Shown here one piece after another: positions 8,782 to 17,144 of a stretch of DNA of 64,000 bases; within the stretch, counting starts at the first letter, position 1, and the number at the start of each line of letters is the position of its first letter. Below the pieces are notes generated by a model that did not search any database, was not told the DNA's origin, and worked only from the letters and a program-made list of their open reading frames with translations. This stretch comes from Rhizobiaceae bacterium. Lineage in GTDB: Bacteria > Pseudomonadota > Alphaproteobacteria > Rhizobiales > Rhizobiaceae. The stretch covers positions 47,708-111,707 of the forward strand of contig JANQKQ010000033.1 in NCBI GenBank assembly GCA_028281105.1, read 5' to 3'. The position numbers were made by a program, and so were the translations under genes.

Positions 8782-11740
8782 GCAACCGCTCCCCCTGTGG
8801 ATCGAGGAATACGGGATGGGCGATCTCGACCGCGATATCGATGCCCTTGAGCGGATGCACCATGCGAACGGTATCCCCGGCCCGCGCCGCGCCGCCGCGC
8901 ACCAGTCCCAGGCCAATATAGCGACCCAGATGCGGCGAGTAGCATACCGAAGTCATATGGCCGATCGAATGGGCCAGGTCCGCCGGCGCATCCTCCTCGA
9001 TGAAATGCGAGCCGGCCCACAACCGCGCCTGCCCGTCGGCGGCTACAAAGCCTGCCAGCCGGGGTCGGTCTTCGTCGACCAGTCCCTCTCGGCCGGCCAT
9101 CACCTTGCCGATGCAGTCCTTCTTCGCCGAGACCATGCGCGCGAACCCCAGATCGGCCGCCGTGGTCTGGCCGTTCAATTCCGCCCCGGTCACATGGCCC
9201 TTCTCGATGCGCAGCACGTTGAGCGCCTCGGTGCCGTAGGGCGTGATCTCGAACTGCGCGCCCACTTCCATGATCGCGCGGATCAGCGCATCGCCATGGC
9301 GGGCCGGCACGGCGACCTCGAAGCCCAGTTCGCCGGAGAACGATAGCCGGAACAGCCGGCCGGCGACGCCGCACACGGTCACTTCCGCCACACCCATGTA
9401 AGGAAACGCTTCATTCGAGACATCTTCGTCCACCAGCCTGGCGACCACCTCGCGCGATTTCGGCCCGGCGATGGCGAACTGCGCCCATTGCTCGGTGGCC
9501 GAGATCATCTGCACGTCGAGATCCGGCCAGATCACCTGCGTGGCATGCTCGAGATGGCGCATCACGCCGACAGCGTTGGCCGTAGTCGTCGTCATCAGGA
9601 AGTGGGTCTCGCCAAGCCTCGACGCCGTGCCATCGTCGAACATCATGCCGTCCTCGCGCAGCATCAGTCCGTAGCGCGCCTTGCCCACCGCCAGCGTCGA
9701 GAACGTGTTGGTGTAGACCCGGTCGAGCAGCGTGGCCGCGTCCGGGCCCTGGATGTCGATCTTGCCCAGGGTTGAGACATCGCACACGCCGACCGAGCGG
9801 CGCACCGCCGCCGCCTCCCGGTCGCAACTCTGCCGCCAGTCGGTCTCGCCCGGCTGGGCGAACCATTGCGCGCGCAGCCAGTTGCCGGCCTCTACGAACA
9901 CCGCGCCCCGCTCGGTCGCCCAGTCGTGCGAGGCGGTCAGCCGCGTGGGCTGCTGGTGTCGACCATGCGCACGCCCGGCGAAGGCGCCGATCGGCACCGG
10001 CGTCGTCGGCGGGCGGAACACGGTGGTCCCGGTCTCGGCGATCGTCCGGCCCGTCAGCTCAGCCATCACAGCCAGGCCTGTCACATTGGCGGTCTTGCCC
10101 TGGTCGGTGGCCATGCCCAGCGTGGTGTAGCGCTTCAGGTGCTCGACGGCGCGATAGCCCTCGGCGTGCGCCAGCTTGACGTCCTTGGCGGTCACATCGT
10201 TCTGGAAATCGATGAAGGCGCGCCCGCGCGCCTCGCCCACATGCCAGAATGCCTCGATCGCCGTCGCGGTGTTCTCGGCCTTCGGCACCCGCAGTCGGGG
10301 CGCCTTGCGCCCGAGGTCGGACAAAGCCTGCTCGGCCGCAGACAACCCCTCGCCCAGGGCCTGCGCCGTCGAAAACGCTCCATTGGCCGTGCCGGCGATG
10401 ATCTGATCGCCCGGCCGGTCTTTCGACGCGACGAACGCGGCGATGTCCTCGCGCCAGACCGGCTTGGCCCCTTTGTGCGAGGTCAGATGAACCGTCGGGT
10501 TCCAGCCACCGGAAACCGCCAGCAGGTCGGCGGCGAACACGCTCGAATGTCCATCACCGTCAAGGATCTCAACTCCGCGAACCGACTTTCGTCCAAGCAC
10601 ACCGGTGATCCGCACACCGAACGCCACGCGGGTTTCGCCGGCCACCGCTTCCATCCCGGCCGGCACCCGGTCGCCCTTTCGGGTGTCCACAACGGCAGCC
10701 ACTTCCTGCCCGGCATCGAGCAGATCGCGCGCGGTGCGCCAGCCGTCCTCGTTGTTGGTGAACACCACCGCGCGCTTGCCGGGCGCAACCGCGAAGCGAT
10801 TCAAATAGGTGCGAACGGCCCCCGCCATCATCACGCCGGGCACGTCATTGCCGGCGAACGCGATCGGTCGCTCGATCGATCCGCAAGCAATGATGGTCCG
10901 TCTGGCGTTCACATGCCACAACCGGCCGCGCGCGATGCCTTCGGGCTTTTGACCCAGATGATCGGTGAGCCGTTCGTACAATCCCCAGTCGCCGCTGTCA
11001 TAGGCGCCGAACACGGCGGTGCGCTTCATCACCCTTACATTCGGCATCGATGCGAGTTCGGCGGCCACTTCGCCCGCCCACTCGTGCCCCGGCCGACCGT
11101 CGACCTCCAGCGCCTCCCCGTTCAGCCGGCCGCCGGGCAGAAAGTCCTCGTCCGCTACGATCACCCGCGCCCCGGCGCGCCCGGCCGCCAGCGCAGCCAT
11201 CAGTCCGGCCGGCCCGGCACCCACCACCAGGATGTCGCAGAAGCCGTAGCCGTGGTCGTACGCGTCCGGGTCCGGTTCGCCCGACAGCGCGCCCAAGCCC
11301 GCGGCGCGACGGATGAACGGCTCGTAGACCTTCTCCCAGAACGAAGCCGGCCACATGAAGGTCTTGTAGTAGAAGCCGGCCGACAGAAACGGCGCCAGCC
11401 AATCGTTGAACGAAAGCACGTCAAAGCGCAGCGACGGCCAGCGGTTCTGGCTGCTCGCCACCAGCCCGTCATACAGTTCCTGCACGGTGCCTCGGGTGTT
11501 CGGCTCGCGATGGGCGCCTTCGCCGATCTCGAACAGTCCGTTTGGCTCCTCCGGTCCCGCAGACAGGAAGCCGCGCGGTCGGTGATACTTGAACGAGCGC
11601 CCGACCAGCCGAACCCCGTTCGCCAGCAGCGCCGAGGCCAGCGTGTCGCCGTGATAGCCCTGGTGGCGGCGACTGTCGAAGGAGAAGCCGAGCGGCTTCG
11701 ACCGGTCGATCAGGCCGCCGCGCTCAAGCCGCCCGCTCAT
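8774..11740 (-). CDS. soxA: Sarcosine oxidase, alpha subunit
   Basis: A 988-residue subunit of heterotetrameric sarcosine oxidase, full family length. The N-terminal part is ferredoxin-like (FSFDSRRHQGYHGDTLASAL), then a Rossmann FAD/NAD domain (ILVVGAGPAGLMAALAAGRA near 170-190). The C-terminal third is a GcvT-like tetrahydrofolate domain (LDRVYTNTFSTLAVGKARYG, SFSGELGFEVAVP, EKGHVTGAELNGQTTAADLG). The enzyme demethylates sarcosine to glycine and passes the C1 unit to THF as 5,10-methylene-THF, producing H2O2. The start overlaps the soxD stop by 4 bp (ATGA type). Confidence 0.95.
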   Translation of the reverse strand: MSGRLERGGLIDRSKPLGFSFDSRRHQGYHGDTLASALLANGVRLVGRSFKYHRPRGFLSAGPEEPNGLFEIGEGAHREPNTRGTVQELYDGLVASSQNRWPSLRFDVLSFNDWLAPFLSAGFYYKTFMWPASFWEKVYEPFIRRAAGLGALSGEPDPDAYDHGYGFCDILVVGAGPAGLMAALAAGRAGARVIVADEDFLPGGRLNGEALEVDGRPGHEWAGEVAAELASMPNVRVMKRTAVFGAYDSGDWGLYERLTDHLGQKPEGIARGRLWHVNARRTIIACGSIERPIAFAGNDVPGVMMAGAVRTYLNRFAVAPGKRAVVFTNNEDGWRTARDLLDAGQEVAAVVDTRKGDRVPAGMEAVAGETRVAFGVRITGVLGRKSVRGVEILDGDGHSSVFAADLLAVSGGWNPTVHLTSHKGAKPVWREDIAAFVASKDRPGDQIIAGTANGAFSTAQALGEGLSAAEQALSDLGRKAPRLRVPKAENTATAIEAFWHVGEARGRAFIDFQNDVTAKDVKLAHAEGYRAVEHLKRYTTLGMATDQGKTANVTGLAVMAELTGRTIAETGTTVFRPPTTPVPIGAFAGRAHGRHQQPTRLTASHDWATERGAVFVEAGNWLRAQWFAQPGETDWRQSCDREAAAVRRSVGVCDVSTLGKIDIQGPDAATLLDRVYTNTFSTLAVGKARYGLMLREDGMMFDDGTASRLGETHFLMTTTTANAVGVMRHLEHATQVIWPDLDVQMISATEQWAQFAIAGPKSREVVARLVDEDVSNEAFPYMGVAEVTVCGVAGRLFRLSFSGELGFEVAVPARHGDALIRAIMEVGAQFEITPYGTEALNVLRIEKGHVTGAELNGQTTAADLGFARMVSAKKDCIGKVMAGREGLVDEDRPRLAGFVAADGQARLWAGSHFIEEDAPADLAHSIGHMTSVCYSPHLGRYIGLGLVRGGAARAGDTVRMVHPLKGIDIAVEIAHPVFLDPQGERLRG

Positions 11741-12012
11741 CGCTTCTTCGCCTTGCGGCCGGCGGACAGCTCCGCCCCGGCGACTTCATGGGTCAGCGTA
11801 TTTCGGGTGACTACCAACCACTGCCGGCAGCCGGCCTCGTGGAACCACAGTTCGCAGTGCGTGCCGGCGGGGTTGTCGCGCAGATAGACATAATCGAAAA
11901 ATTCACCCGCCGCGTCCGGCCCGTCCGGGTCGGGCCGCTTCACGGTCGCATCTCCCAGGATCGAGAACTCCTTGGAGTCGCGTTCGCCGCACAGGGGACA
12001 GGGGATACGCAT
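11737..12012 (-). CDS. soxD: Sarcosine oxidase, delta subunit
   Basis: A 91-residue zinc-binding delta subunit. It starts MRIPCPLCGERD, so Cys5 and Cys8 form the first zinc pair. His58 and Cys62 in ELWFHEAGCRQWL form the second pair, the spacing known for SoxD. The central acidic segment DPDGPDAAGEFFDYVYLRDN and the basic end SAGRKAKKR are family features. It lies between soxB (12 bp upstream) and soxA (4-bp overlap), the classic soxB-D-A-G order. Confidence 0.95.
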   Translation of the reverse strand: MRIPCPLCGERDSKEFSILGDATVKRPDPDGPDAAGEFFDYVYLRDNPAGTHCELWFHEAGCRQWLVVTRNTLTHEVAGAELSAGRKAKKR

Positions 12013-12024
12013 CGCTCTACCGTC

Positions 12025-13275
12025 CTAGTGCAGATTGGGCTGGGCGCCGCGCCCGGTCTCGTCGAGCAGGTGCCCGCGCTCGAACCGGTCGAGCCCCATC
12101 GCCCGCGTCAGCTGGTGCGGCTCGTCGGTGGCCAGCAGGTGCGCGAAGCACCAGCCCGAGGCCGGCGTCGCCTTGAACCCGCCATAGCACCAGCCGGCGT
12201 TGAGATAGAGCCCCTTGACCGGCGTGAGGTCGATGATCGGCGAGCCGTCCATCGACATGTCCATAACCCCGCCCCACGAGCGCAGCAGCCGGGCGCGGCC
12301 GATCGACGGCATCAGCGTCATCCCGGCCTCGATCACATGCTCGACCGTCGGCAGATTGCCGCGCTGGGCATAGGAATTGTACATGTCCAGATCGCCGCCG
12401 AACACCAGCCCGCCCTTGTCCGACTGGCTGAGATAGAAGTGCCCCGCGCCGAAGGTGACCACGCCGGGCACGATCGGCTTCAGCCCCTCGCTGACGAAAG
12501 CCTGCAGCACGTGGGACTCGATCGGCAGGCGCATGCCTGCCATCGCCGCGACGCGCGAGGTCGACCCGGCCACCGCCATGCCGACTTTTTTCGCGCGAAT
12601 GAGCCCACGGCTGGTCTCAACGCCGGTGACCCGTCCGCGCGAAATCTTGAAACCCGTCACTTCGGTGTTCTGCAGCAAGTCGACGCCGCGCGCATCGGCG
12701 CCCCGCGCATATCCCCACGCCACCGCATCGTGACGCACATTGCCGCCGCGCCGGTGCAGCAATCCGCCCTGGATCGGAAACCGCTCCTGGTCGAAGTTCA
12801 GATAAGGCGCGTATTTCTGAACGCCGCGCCGATCCAGCAGTTCCGCATCGACGCCCAGCAGCCGCATCGAGTTTCCCCGTCGCGCCGCCGCGTCGTATTG
12901 CGCGTCCGAATGCACCAGGTTGAGCACGCCGCGCTGGGAGACCATGGCGTTGAAGTTGAAATCCCGCTCCAGCCCCTCCCACAGCTTCAGCGAGTGGGCG
13001 TAAAACGGGTTGTTGCCGTGTAGCAGATAGTTGGCGCGGATGATCGTGGTGTTGCGGCCCACATTGCCGCTGCCCAGGTAGCCCTTCTCGACTACCGCCA
13101 CGTTGGTGAGATTGAAGTTGCGCGCCAGGTAGTAGGCGGTCGCCAGCCCATGCCCGCCGCCGCCGATGATGACGATGTCATAGGCCTTCTTCGGCTCGCG
13201 CTCGCGCCACACGGGCTTCCAATGGCGATTGCCGGAGAGCGCGTTCTTGACGATGGAAAGGGCGGAATAGCGCAT
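12025..13275 (-). CDS. soxB: Sarcosine oxidase, beta subunit
   Basis: A 416-residue flavoprotein of the DAO fold with dinucleotide motif DIVIIGGGGHGLATAYYLAR near the N-terminus. It has the family segments GYLGSGNVGRNTTIIRANY and NVRHDAVAWGYAR; the His of RHDAVAW corresponds to the residue that carries covalent FMN in characterised SoxB. This subunit oxidises sarcosine with its noncovalent FAD. The MRYSALS start matches the family N-terminus. It is preceded by a GST gene whose stop is 17 bp away, so the GST may share the transcript. Confidence 0.95.
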   Translation of the reverse strand: MRYSALSIVKNALSGNRHWKPVWREREPKKAYDIVIIGGGGHGLATAYYLARNFNLTNVAVVEKGYLGSGNVGRNTTIIRANYLLHGNNPFYAHSLKLWEGLERDFNFNAMVSQRGVLNLVHSDAQYDAAARRGNSMRLLGVDAELLDRRGVQKYAPYLNFDQERFPIQGGLLHRRGGNVRHDAVAWGYARGADARGVDLLQNTEVTGFKISRGRVTGVETSRGLIRAKKVGMAVAGSTSRVAAMAGMRLPIESHVLQAFVSEGLKPIVPGVVTFGAGHFYLSQSDKGGLVFGGDLDMYNSYAQRGNLPTVEHVIEAGMTLMPSIGRARLLRSWGGVMDMSMDGSPIIDLTPVKGLYLNAGWCYGGFKATPASGWCFAHLLATDEPHQLTRAMGLDRFERGHLLDETGRGAQPNLH

Positions 13276-13292
13276 CGCCGAGGTCGGGCGTT

Positions 13293-13904
13293 CTACCCGC
13301 TGGGAACGGTCGCGCGCATGGACGGGCGCTCGCTAAACGCGTCGTACCAGGCCTTCAGGCCCGGACGGCCGGTTGGCCAGTCCAAAGAACCGTGGCGGAA
13401 ATCCACGTAGCCCAGGGCGCAGGCGATCGCGATCTGGCCGATGGTCACGGGACCGGCCAGGCTGTCGAGCCGGTTCGCCTCCAGATCATCCAGCGACTTG
13501 TTGATCTTGTTGGCCTGGCCGTCGGCCCATTCGGCCCACCTCAACGCTTCCGGCCGCACGAACTGTTCGTAGCGCAGCAGCACGGCGGCATCCATGGCTG
13601 CATCGCCCAGCGCCTGCAGGACCATGGCGTCGAGATGCGCCTCGCCTTGCGGATAGACTGAAGCGTCGGCGGCCAGGCCGTCGAGATAGGCGCAGATCAC
13701 CCGGCTGTCGAACACCGCCGTCCCATCATCGAGCACCAGGGTGGGGATCTTGGCGACCGGGTTGACCGCCATGACCTCCTGGTTCTGGTCGACGGGATGG
13801 GCCACCACGTCGACGATTTCGATGCGGTCGATCACACCCAGCTCATGGGCGACGATGAGGACCTTGCGGGCGAATGGGGAAGCGGCTGCATAGAAGAGTT
13901 TCAT
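13293..13904 (-). CDS. Glutathione S-transferase family protein
   Basis: A 203-residue GST. MKLFYAAASPFARKVLIVAH is the thioredoxin-like N-domain with a serine (Ser9, in AASPFARK) in the usual catalytic position, and NPVAKIPTLVLDDGTAVFDS is the glutathione-binding cis-Pro loop. An all-helical C-domain follows (TIGQIAIACALGYVDFRHGS). The open frame extends 26 codons upstream, but family N-termini begin MKL at 13904. It lies directly upstream of soxB on the same strand. Possible roles are detoxification of formaldehyde or peroxide from sarcosine oxidation, or a C1 conjugate, but that is inference from position. Confidence 0.88.
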   Translation of the reverse strand: MKLFYAAASPFARKVLIVAHELGVIDRIEIVDVVAHPVDQNQEVMAVNPVAKIPTLVLDDGTAVFDSRVICAYLDGLAADASVYPQGEAHLDAMVLQALGDAAMDAAVLLRYEQFVRPEALRWAEWADGQANKINKSLDDLEANRLDSLAGPVTIGQIAIACALGYVDFRHGSLDWPTGRPGLKAWYDAFSERPSMRATVPSG

Positions 13905-13982
13905 GGCATAACTCAATGCACGCGTTGCAGGCCGCCGCAAGCAGAAAGTTGCCGGTTTCCGCGATCGGGAAAATTTAGTCAT

Positions 13983-14001
13983 CCTCGGGCTTGCCCCGAG
14001 G
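13983..14001 (-). terminator. Hairpin between the FadN-like gene and the GST gene (terminator or dispersed repeat)
   Basis: CCTCGGG-CTTGC-CCCGAGG forms a 7-bp G+C stem with a 5-base loop, 32 bp past the FadN-like stop. On the minus strand the following bases include TAAATTTT. The motif, with its GTCAT prefix, also resembles the core of dispersed palindromic repeats in alphaproteobacteria, so it may be a repeat that doubles as a terminator. Confidence 0.45.
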
Positions 14002-14033
14002 GCCAGGGAACGATGCTCAAGGCTGGGCGCAGT

Positions 14034-16331
14034 CTAATTGCGCACGGTTTCGCCACGTTTCATCAGGCCTTCGATGCGCTCTTTGGTTTGCGCGGTGCGC
14101 GCCAGAGCTACGAACGCCTCGCGCTCGGCGGCGAACAGGTCGGCCTCGCCGGCCTCGGTCGGTTTGGCGCCGGCGCCGCCGGTGACGATGCGCGCCAGCG
14201 CCCGCCCGACGGTCACGTCGTGCGGCAGAAGCCTGCCGTCGGCCTCGCCGCGCTCAAGATGCTCGACCATGGCGGCAAAGGTCTCCCCGCCGGCCAGCTT
14301 GAACTTGGGCCGCCTGGGGCGGCGGTAGCCTTCACCCATCTGCGCCAGCGCGGCCAGCCCGGCCTCCACCAGCCGGTCGCGGTTCATGACCTGCTCGTCG
14401 CGGTCGGGCGCGAAATAGGCCAGCTCGGCGGCCAGGTCCGGCGACGATCCGGTCCGGTTGGCGCCGATGTGGGAGAACGTCTTCCAGGCGGCCTCCTCCC
14501 AGCTCCCGGTTCGCGCGCGCCAGCGCCGATAGGTTTCCTTCACGCCGCCGCCGCCGGGTACCAGCCCGACCGCGCATTCGACCAGGCCGAGCACTGTGTT
14601 GGAATGGGCGACGACCTTGTCGCAATGGGCCAGCACCTCGTAGCCGCCGCCGATCGCAAGTCCCGATGGCGCGCCCACGACCGGCGCCTTGCACGTGGCC
14701 AGCGCCAGCACCGCATCCTGGAAATCGGCCAGGAAACGGTCGATGCCCTTCCAGTCCTTCGCCTCGATGAACTCGAGGAAGCGTTCCAGGTTGACCCCGG
14801 CCGAGAAATGCTGTGCGTCGTTGTGAATGAGGATGCCCGGCCCCGGATCGTCGGCGGCCGCGCGCACCATGGCCATGCACTCGGCATCGAGCGCGTTGGC
14901 CTTGGTGTGGAACTCCACCAGCCGCACCCCGCCGTCCAGGTGGAACAGGCTGGCGCCGTCGTTGCCGGCCACCGGCTTGAGCGTGCGCCGCGTCATGTGG
15001 AAGCGAACCACGCCGTCCGGCAGGTCGACCGCACGATAGGCGCCGTCGCCGCGGCGCACGGTAAGCTTCCTGCCTCTGACCCGATAGACCGCGCCGCCCG
15101 CCTCCAGATAGGCGGGAACCGGCCAGCCCTCACGCTTGAGCCTCGCTGCAAACGGGCGCATGCCCAACTCATCGATCATTTCGAACGGGCCGCGAACCCA
15201 GTTGTAGCCGAGCTTCATCGCGTCATCGATGTCCTGCGGGTTGTCGGTCACCGACGGCACCAGGCTCGCCGCATAGGTGAGCACGCGGGCCAGCACCCGC
15301 CAGCAGAACCGGCTCAGCCGGTCATCCCCTTTAGCGAGCGCACCCAACCCCTCGGCTTCGCCGATGGCTGCCAGCTCCGGAGTTGCCTTCATCCGCGGCC
15401 GCCAGCGCGCCGCCTGCAGGTCGAGAGCCAGTCTCTGGCCGTCCTGCCGGCGGTAGAAACCGCCCTTGCCCTTGTTGCCGGTGAAGCCTTGTGCGGCCAG
15501 GAAGTTGATCAGCTCGTTCTCGCCGCCGACCTCGTGGAACGGGTCGCCGGCCGGCAGGATCGCGCGCAGCGAACGCACCACATCGGCCATCAGATCGAGG
15601 CCGATCAGGTCGTACAAGCCGAACGCGCCGGTCTTGGGAATGCCCATGGGCCGGCCGAACAGCGCGTCCGCTTCTTCAATCTTCACGCCGAGCTCGGTCG
15701 CCTCGTGGATCGCCGCCTGTAGCGCGAACACCCCGACCCGGTTGCCCAGGAAGCCCGGCGTATCGGCGCATCGCACCACGCCTTTGCCCAGCCGGCGATC
15801 GCAGAAGTCGGCCATCGCATCGATCACATCCGGATCGGTGTCGGACCCGGCAACCAGTTCCAGCAGCCGCATGTAGCGCACCGGATTGAAGAAATGCGTG
15901 ATGCAGAAGCGCTGCCTGAGCGCCTTGGGCATCGCCTTCATCAACAGCTTGATGGGTATGGTCGAAGTGTTCGAGGAGACGATCGCGTCGGGCTTGAGAT
16001 GCTCCACCATGTCGCGATACAGGGCACGCTTGACGTCGAGCCGCTCGACCACCGCCTCGACCACCCAGTCGCAGCCGGCAATGCGCTCCAGATCGTCCTC
16101 GATGTTCCCGGCCGTGATGCGTTCGATGTTATCGGGCCGCATCAGCAAGGGCGGGTTCGACTTGGCGATGCGATGGAGCGCGCGGTCTGCAGCGGCGTTG
16201 CGCGCGCCGTCTTCTCCCGCGACGTCCAGCAGCAGCACATCGATCCCGGCGTTGGCCACCTGTGCGGCAATCCCCGAGCCCATGGTGCCGGCGCCGATGA
16301 CGCATATTTTGGCGAACCGCGACGAAGCCAT
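14034..16331 (-). CDS. 3-hydroxyacyl-CoA dehydrogenase / enoyl-CoA hydratase fusion (FadN-like)
   Basis: A 765-residue beta-oxidation fusion with the dehydrogenase first, the FadN order rather than the FadB/FadJ order. Residues 1-310 hold the NAD-binding motif ICVIGAGTMGSGIAAQVANA, catalytic-region SSNTSTIPI and ITHFFNPVRYMRLLELV, and PGFLGNRVGV. A second 3HCDH domain follows. The C-terminal part is crotonase-like (GILIHNDAQHFSAGVNLERF, APSGLAIGGGYEVLAHCDK). The start at 16331 is fixed by the dehydrogenase motif; 65 upstream codons are shadow of the neighbour. It probably acts in fatty or short-chain acyl-CoA oxidation. The preceding alpha/beta hydrolase gene ends 2 bp away. No thiolase or acyl-CoA dehydrogenase partner is in the window. 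Confidence 0.9.
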   Translation of the reverse strand: MASSRFAKICVIGAGTMGSGIAAQVANAGIDVLLLDVAGEDGARNAAADRALHRIAKSNPPLLMRPDNIERITAGNIEDDLERIAGCDWVVEAVVERLDVKRALYRDMVEHLKPDAIVSSNTSTIPIKLLMKAMPKALRQRFCITHFFNPVRYMRLLELVAGSDTDPDVIDAMADFCDRRLGKGVVRCADTPGFLGNRVGVFALQAAIHEATELGVKIEEADALFGRPMGIPKTGAFGLYDLIGLDLMADVVRSLRAILPAGDPFHEVGGENELINFLAAQGFTGNKGKGGFYRRQDGQRLALDLQAARWRPRMKATPELAAIGEAEGLGALAKGDDRLSRFCWRVLARVLTYAASLVPSVTDNPQDIDDAMKLGYNWVRGPFEMIDELGMRPFAARLKREGWPVPAYLEAGGAVYRVRGRKLTVRRGDGAYRAVDLPDGVVRFHMTRRTLKPVAGNDGASLFHLDGGVRLVEFHTKANALDAECMAMVRAAADDPGPGILIHNDAQHFSAGVNLERFLEFIEAKDWKGIDRFLADFQDAVLALATCKAPVVGAPSGLAIGGGYEVLAHCDKVVAHSNTVLGLVECAVGLVPGGGGVKETYRRWRARTGSWEEAAWKTFSHIGANRTGSSPDLAAELAYFAPDRDEQVMNRDRLVEAGLAALAQMGEGYRRPRRPKFKLAGGETFAAMVEHLERGEADGRLLPHDVTVGRALARIVTGGAGAKPTEAGEADLFAAEREAFVALARTAQTKERIEGLMKRGETVRN

Positions 16332-16333
16332 GA

Positions 16334-17140
16334 TCACGATCCGAACCGGTCGGCGAAGAACCGCCGCATGATCGCATTGATCTCGCGCGGACGCTCGGCC
16401 GGCAGCATATGGCCGGCGCCTTCCAGCACTTCGCAGGTGCAATCGGCCAGCGTGTCGGCCAGTTGCCCACCCACCTTCGCCGGCACCATACGATCCAGTT
16501 GGGCAAGAATGCACAGGCTCGGGCACGCGATCTTGGCAGCCGCGTCAGGCCCGCCCGCATAGGCGGCGTTGGCGGAAAGATCGGCGACCAGCGCGCGTTT
16601 CGTGTTTGACTGCATCACCCGCGTGCCGGCGCCGATCAGCGAGGTGCCGGGCACCGATGTATCGTGTGCATGGCCGAACGGGCCGAAGCCCCAAGACAGC
16701 ATCGCGCCATAGGCCTGGTCCGGGTCGGTTTCGGCCATCTTGATCAGTGCGTTGTTGACGGCGATCGCCATGCCGGTGGCGATGAAGGTGGCGCTTGCTA
16801 CCCGCTCGGGCCGGCGCGCCGCCAGTTCCAGCACGATCAGCCCGCCCTGGCTGTGGCCGGCCAGATGGGCCTGCCCGATGTCGAGCTCATCCATGAACGC
16901 CGCCAACCAATCCGCCTGCTCCTCGATGGTGGCGAGCGGCTCGCCGGCCGAGTGGCCATGGCCGGGCAGATCGGGGGCGGCGACGTTCCAGCCGTCATAG
17001 GCGAAGCGGCGGGTCTGCTGGTTCCAGGTCAGGCTGCTCTGGCCCGAGCCGTGCACGAACACCAGCCACGGCCTGCCGGCGACCGGCTCGCGTACGCCGG
17101 TGGAGGCATAGGTCTCAACGCCGTTTACACGCAACCGCAT
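16334..17140 (-). CDS. Alpha/beta hydrolase
   Basis: A 268-residue alpha/beta hydrolase: oxyanion-region VFVHGSGQSSLTWNQ, DLPGHGHS, nucleophile elbow AGHSQGGLI (Ser in GHSQG), acid-region CPSLCILAQLDRMVP and catalytic His in LEGAGHMLPAERP. The likely substrate is an ester or thioester; it cannot be named. It sits 4 bp downstream of metY and 2 bp upstream of the FadN-like gene, so these three are probably cotranscribed. A role in acyl-CoA or thioester cleavage would fit the neighbour (inference). Confidence 0.88.
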   Translation of the reverse strand: MRLRVNGVETYASTGVREPVAGRPWLVFVHGSGQSSLTWNQQTRRFAYDGWNVAAPDLPGHGHSAGEPLATIEEQADWLAAFMDELDIGQAHLAGHSQGGLIVLELAARRPERVASATFIATGMAIAVNNALIKMAETDPDQAYGAMLSWGFGPFGHAHDTSVPGTSLIGAGTRVMQSNTKRALVADLSANAAYAGGPDAAAKIACPSLCILAQLDRMVPAKVGGQLADTLADCTCEVLEGAGHMLPAERPREINAIMRRFFADRFGS

Positions 17141-17144
17141 CGAG

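Noticed and set aside
9866..11887. 673-codon plus-strand frame over soxA
   Set aside because: Antisense shadow of soxA; Arg/His/Gly-rich without domains, while soxA is complete with catalytic motifs.
13797..15722. 641-codon plus-strand frame over the FadN-like gene
   Set aside because: Antisense shadow: no recognisable domain, and the FadN motifs are on the other strand.
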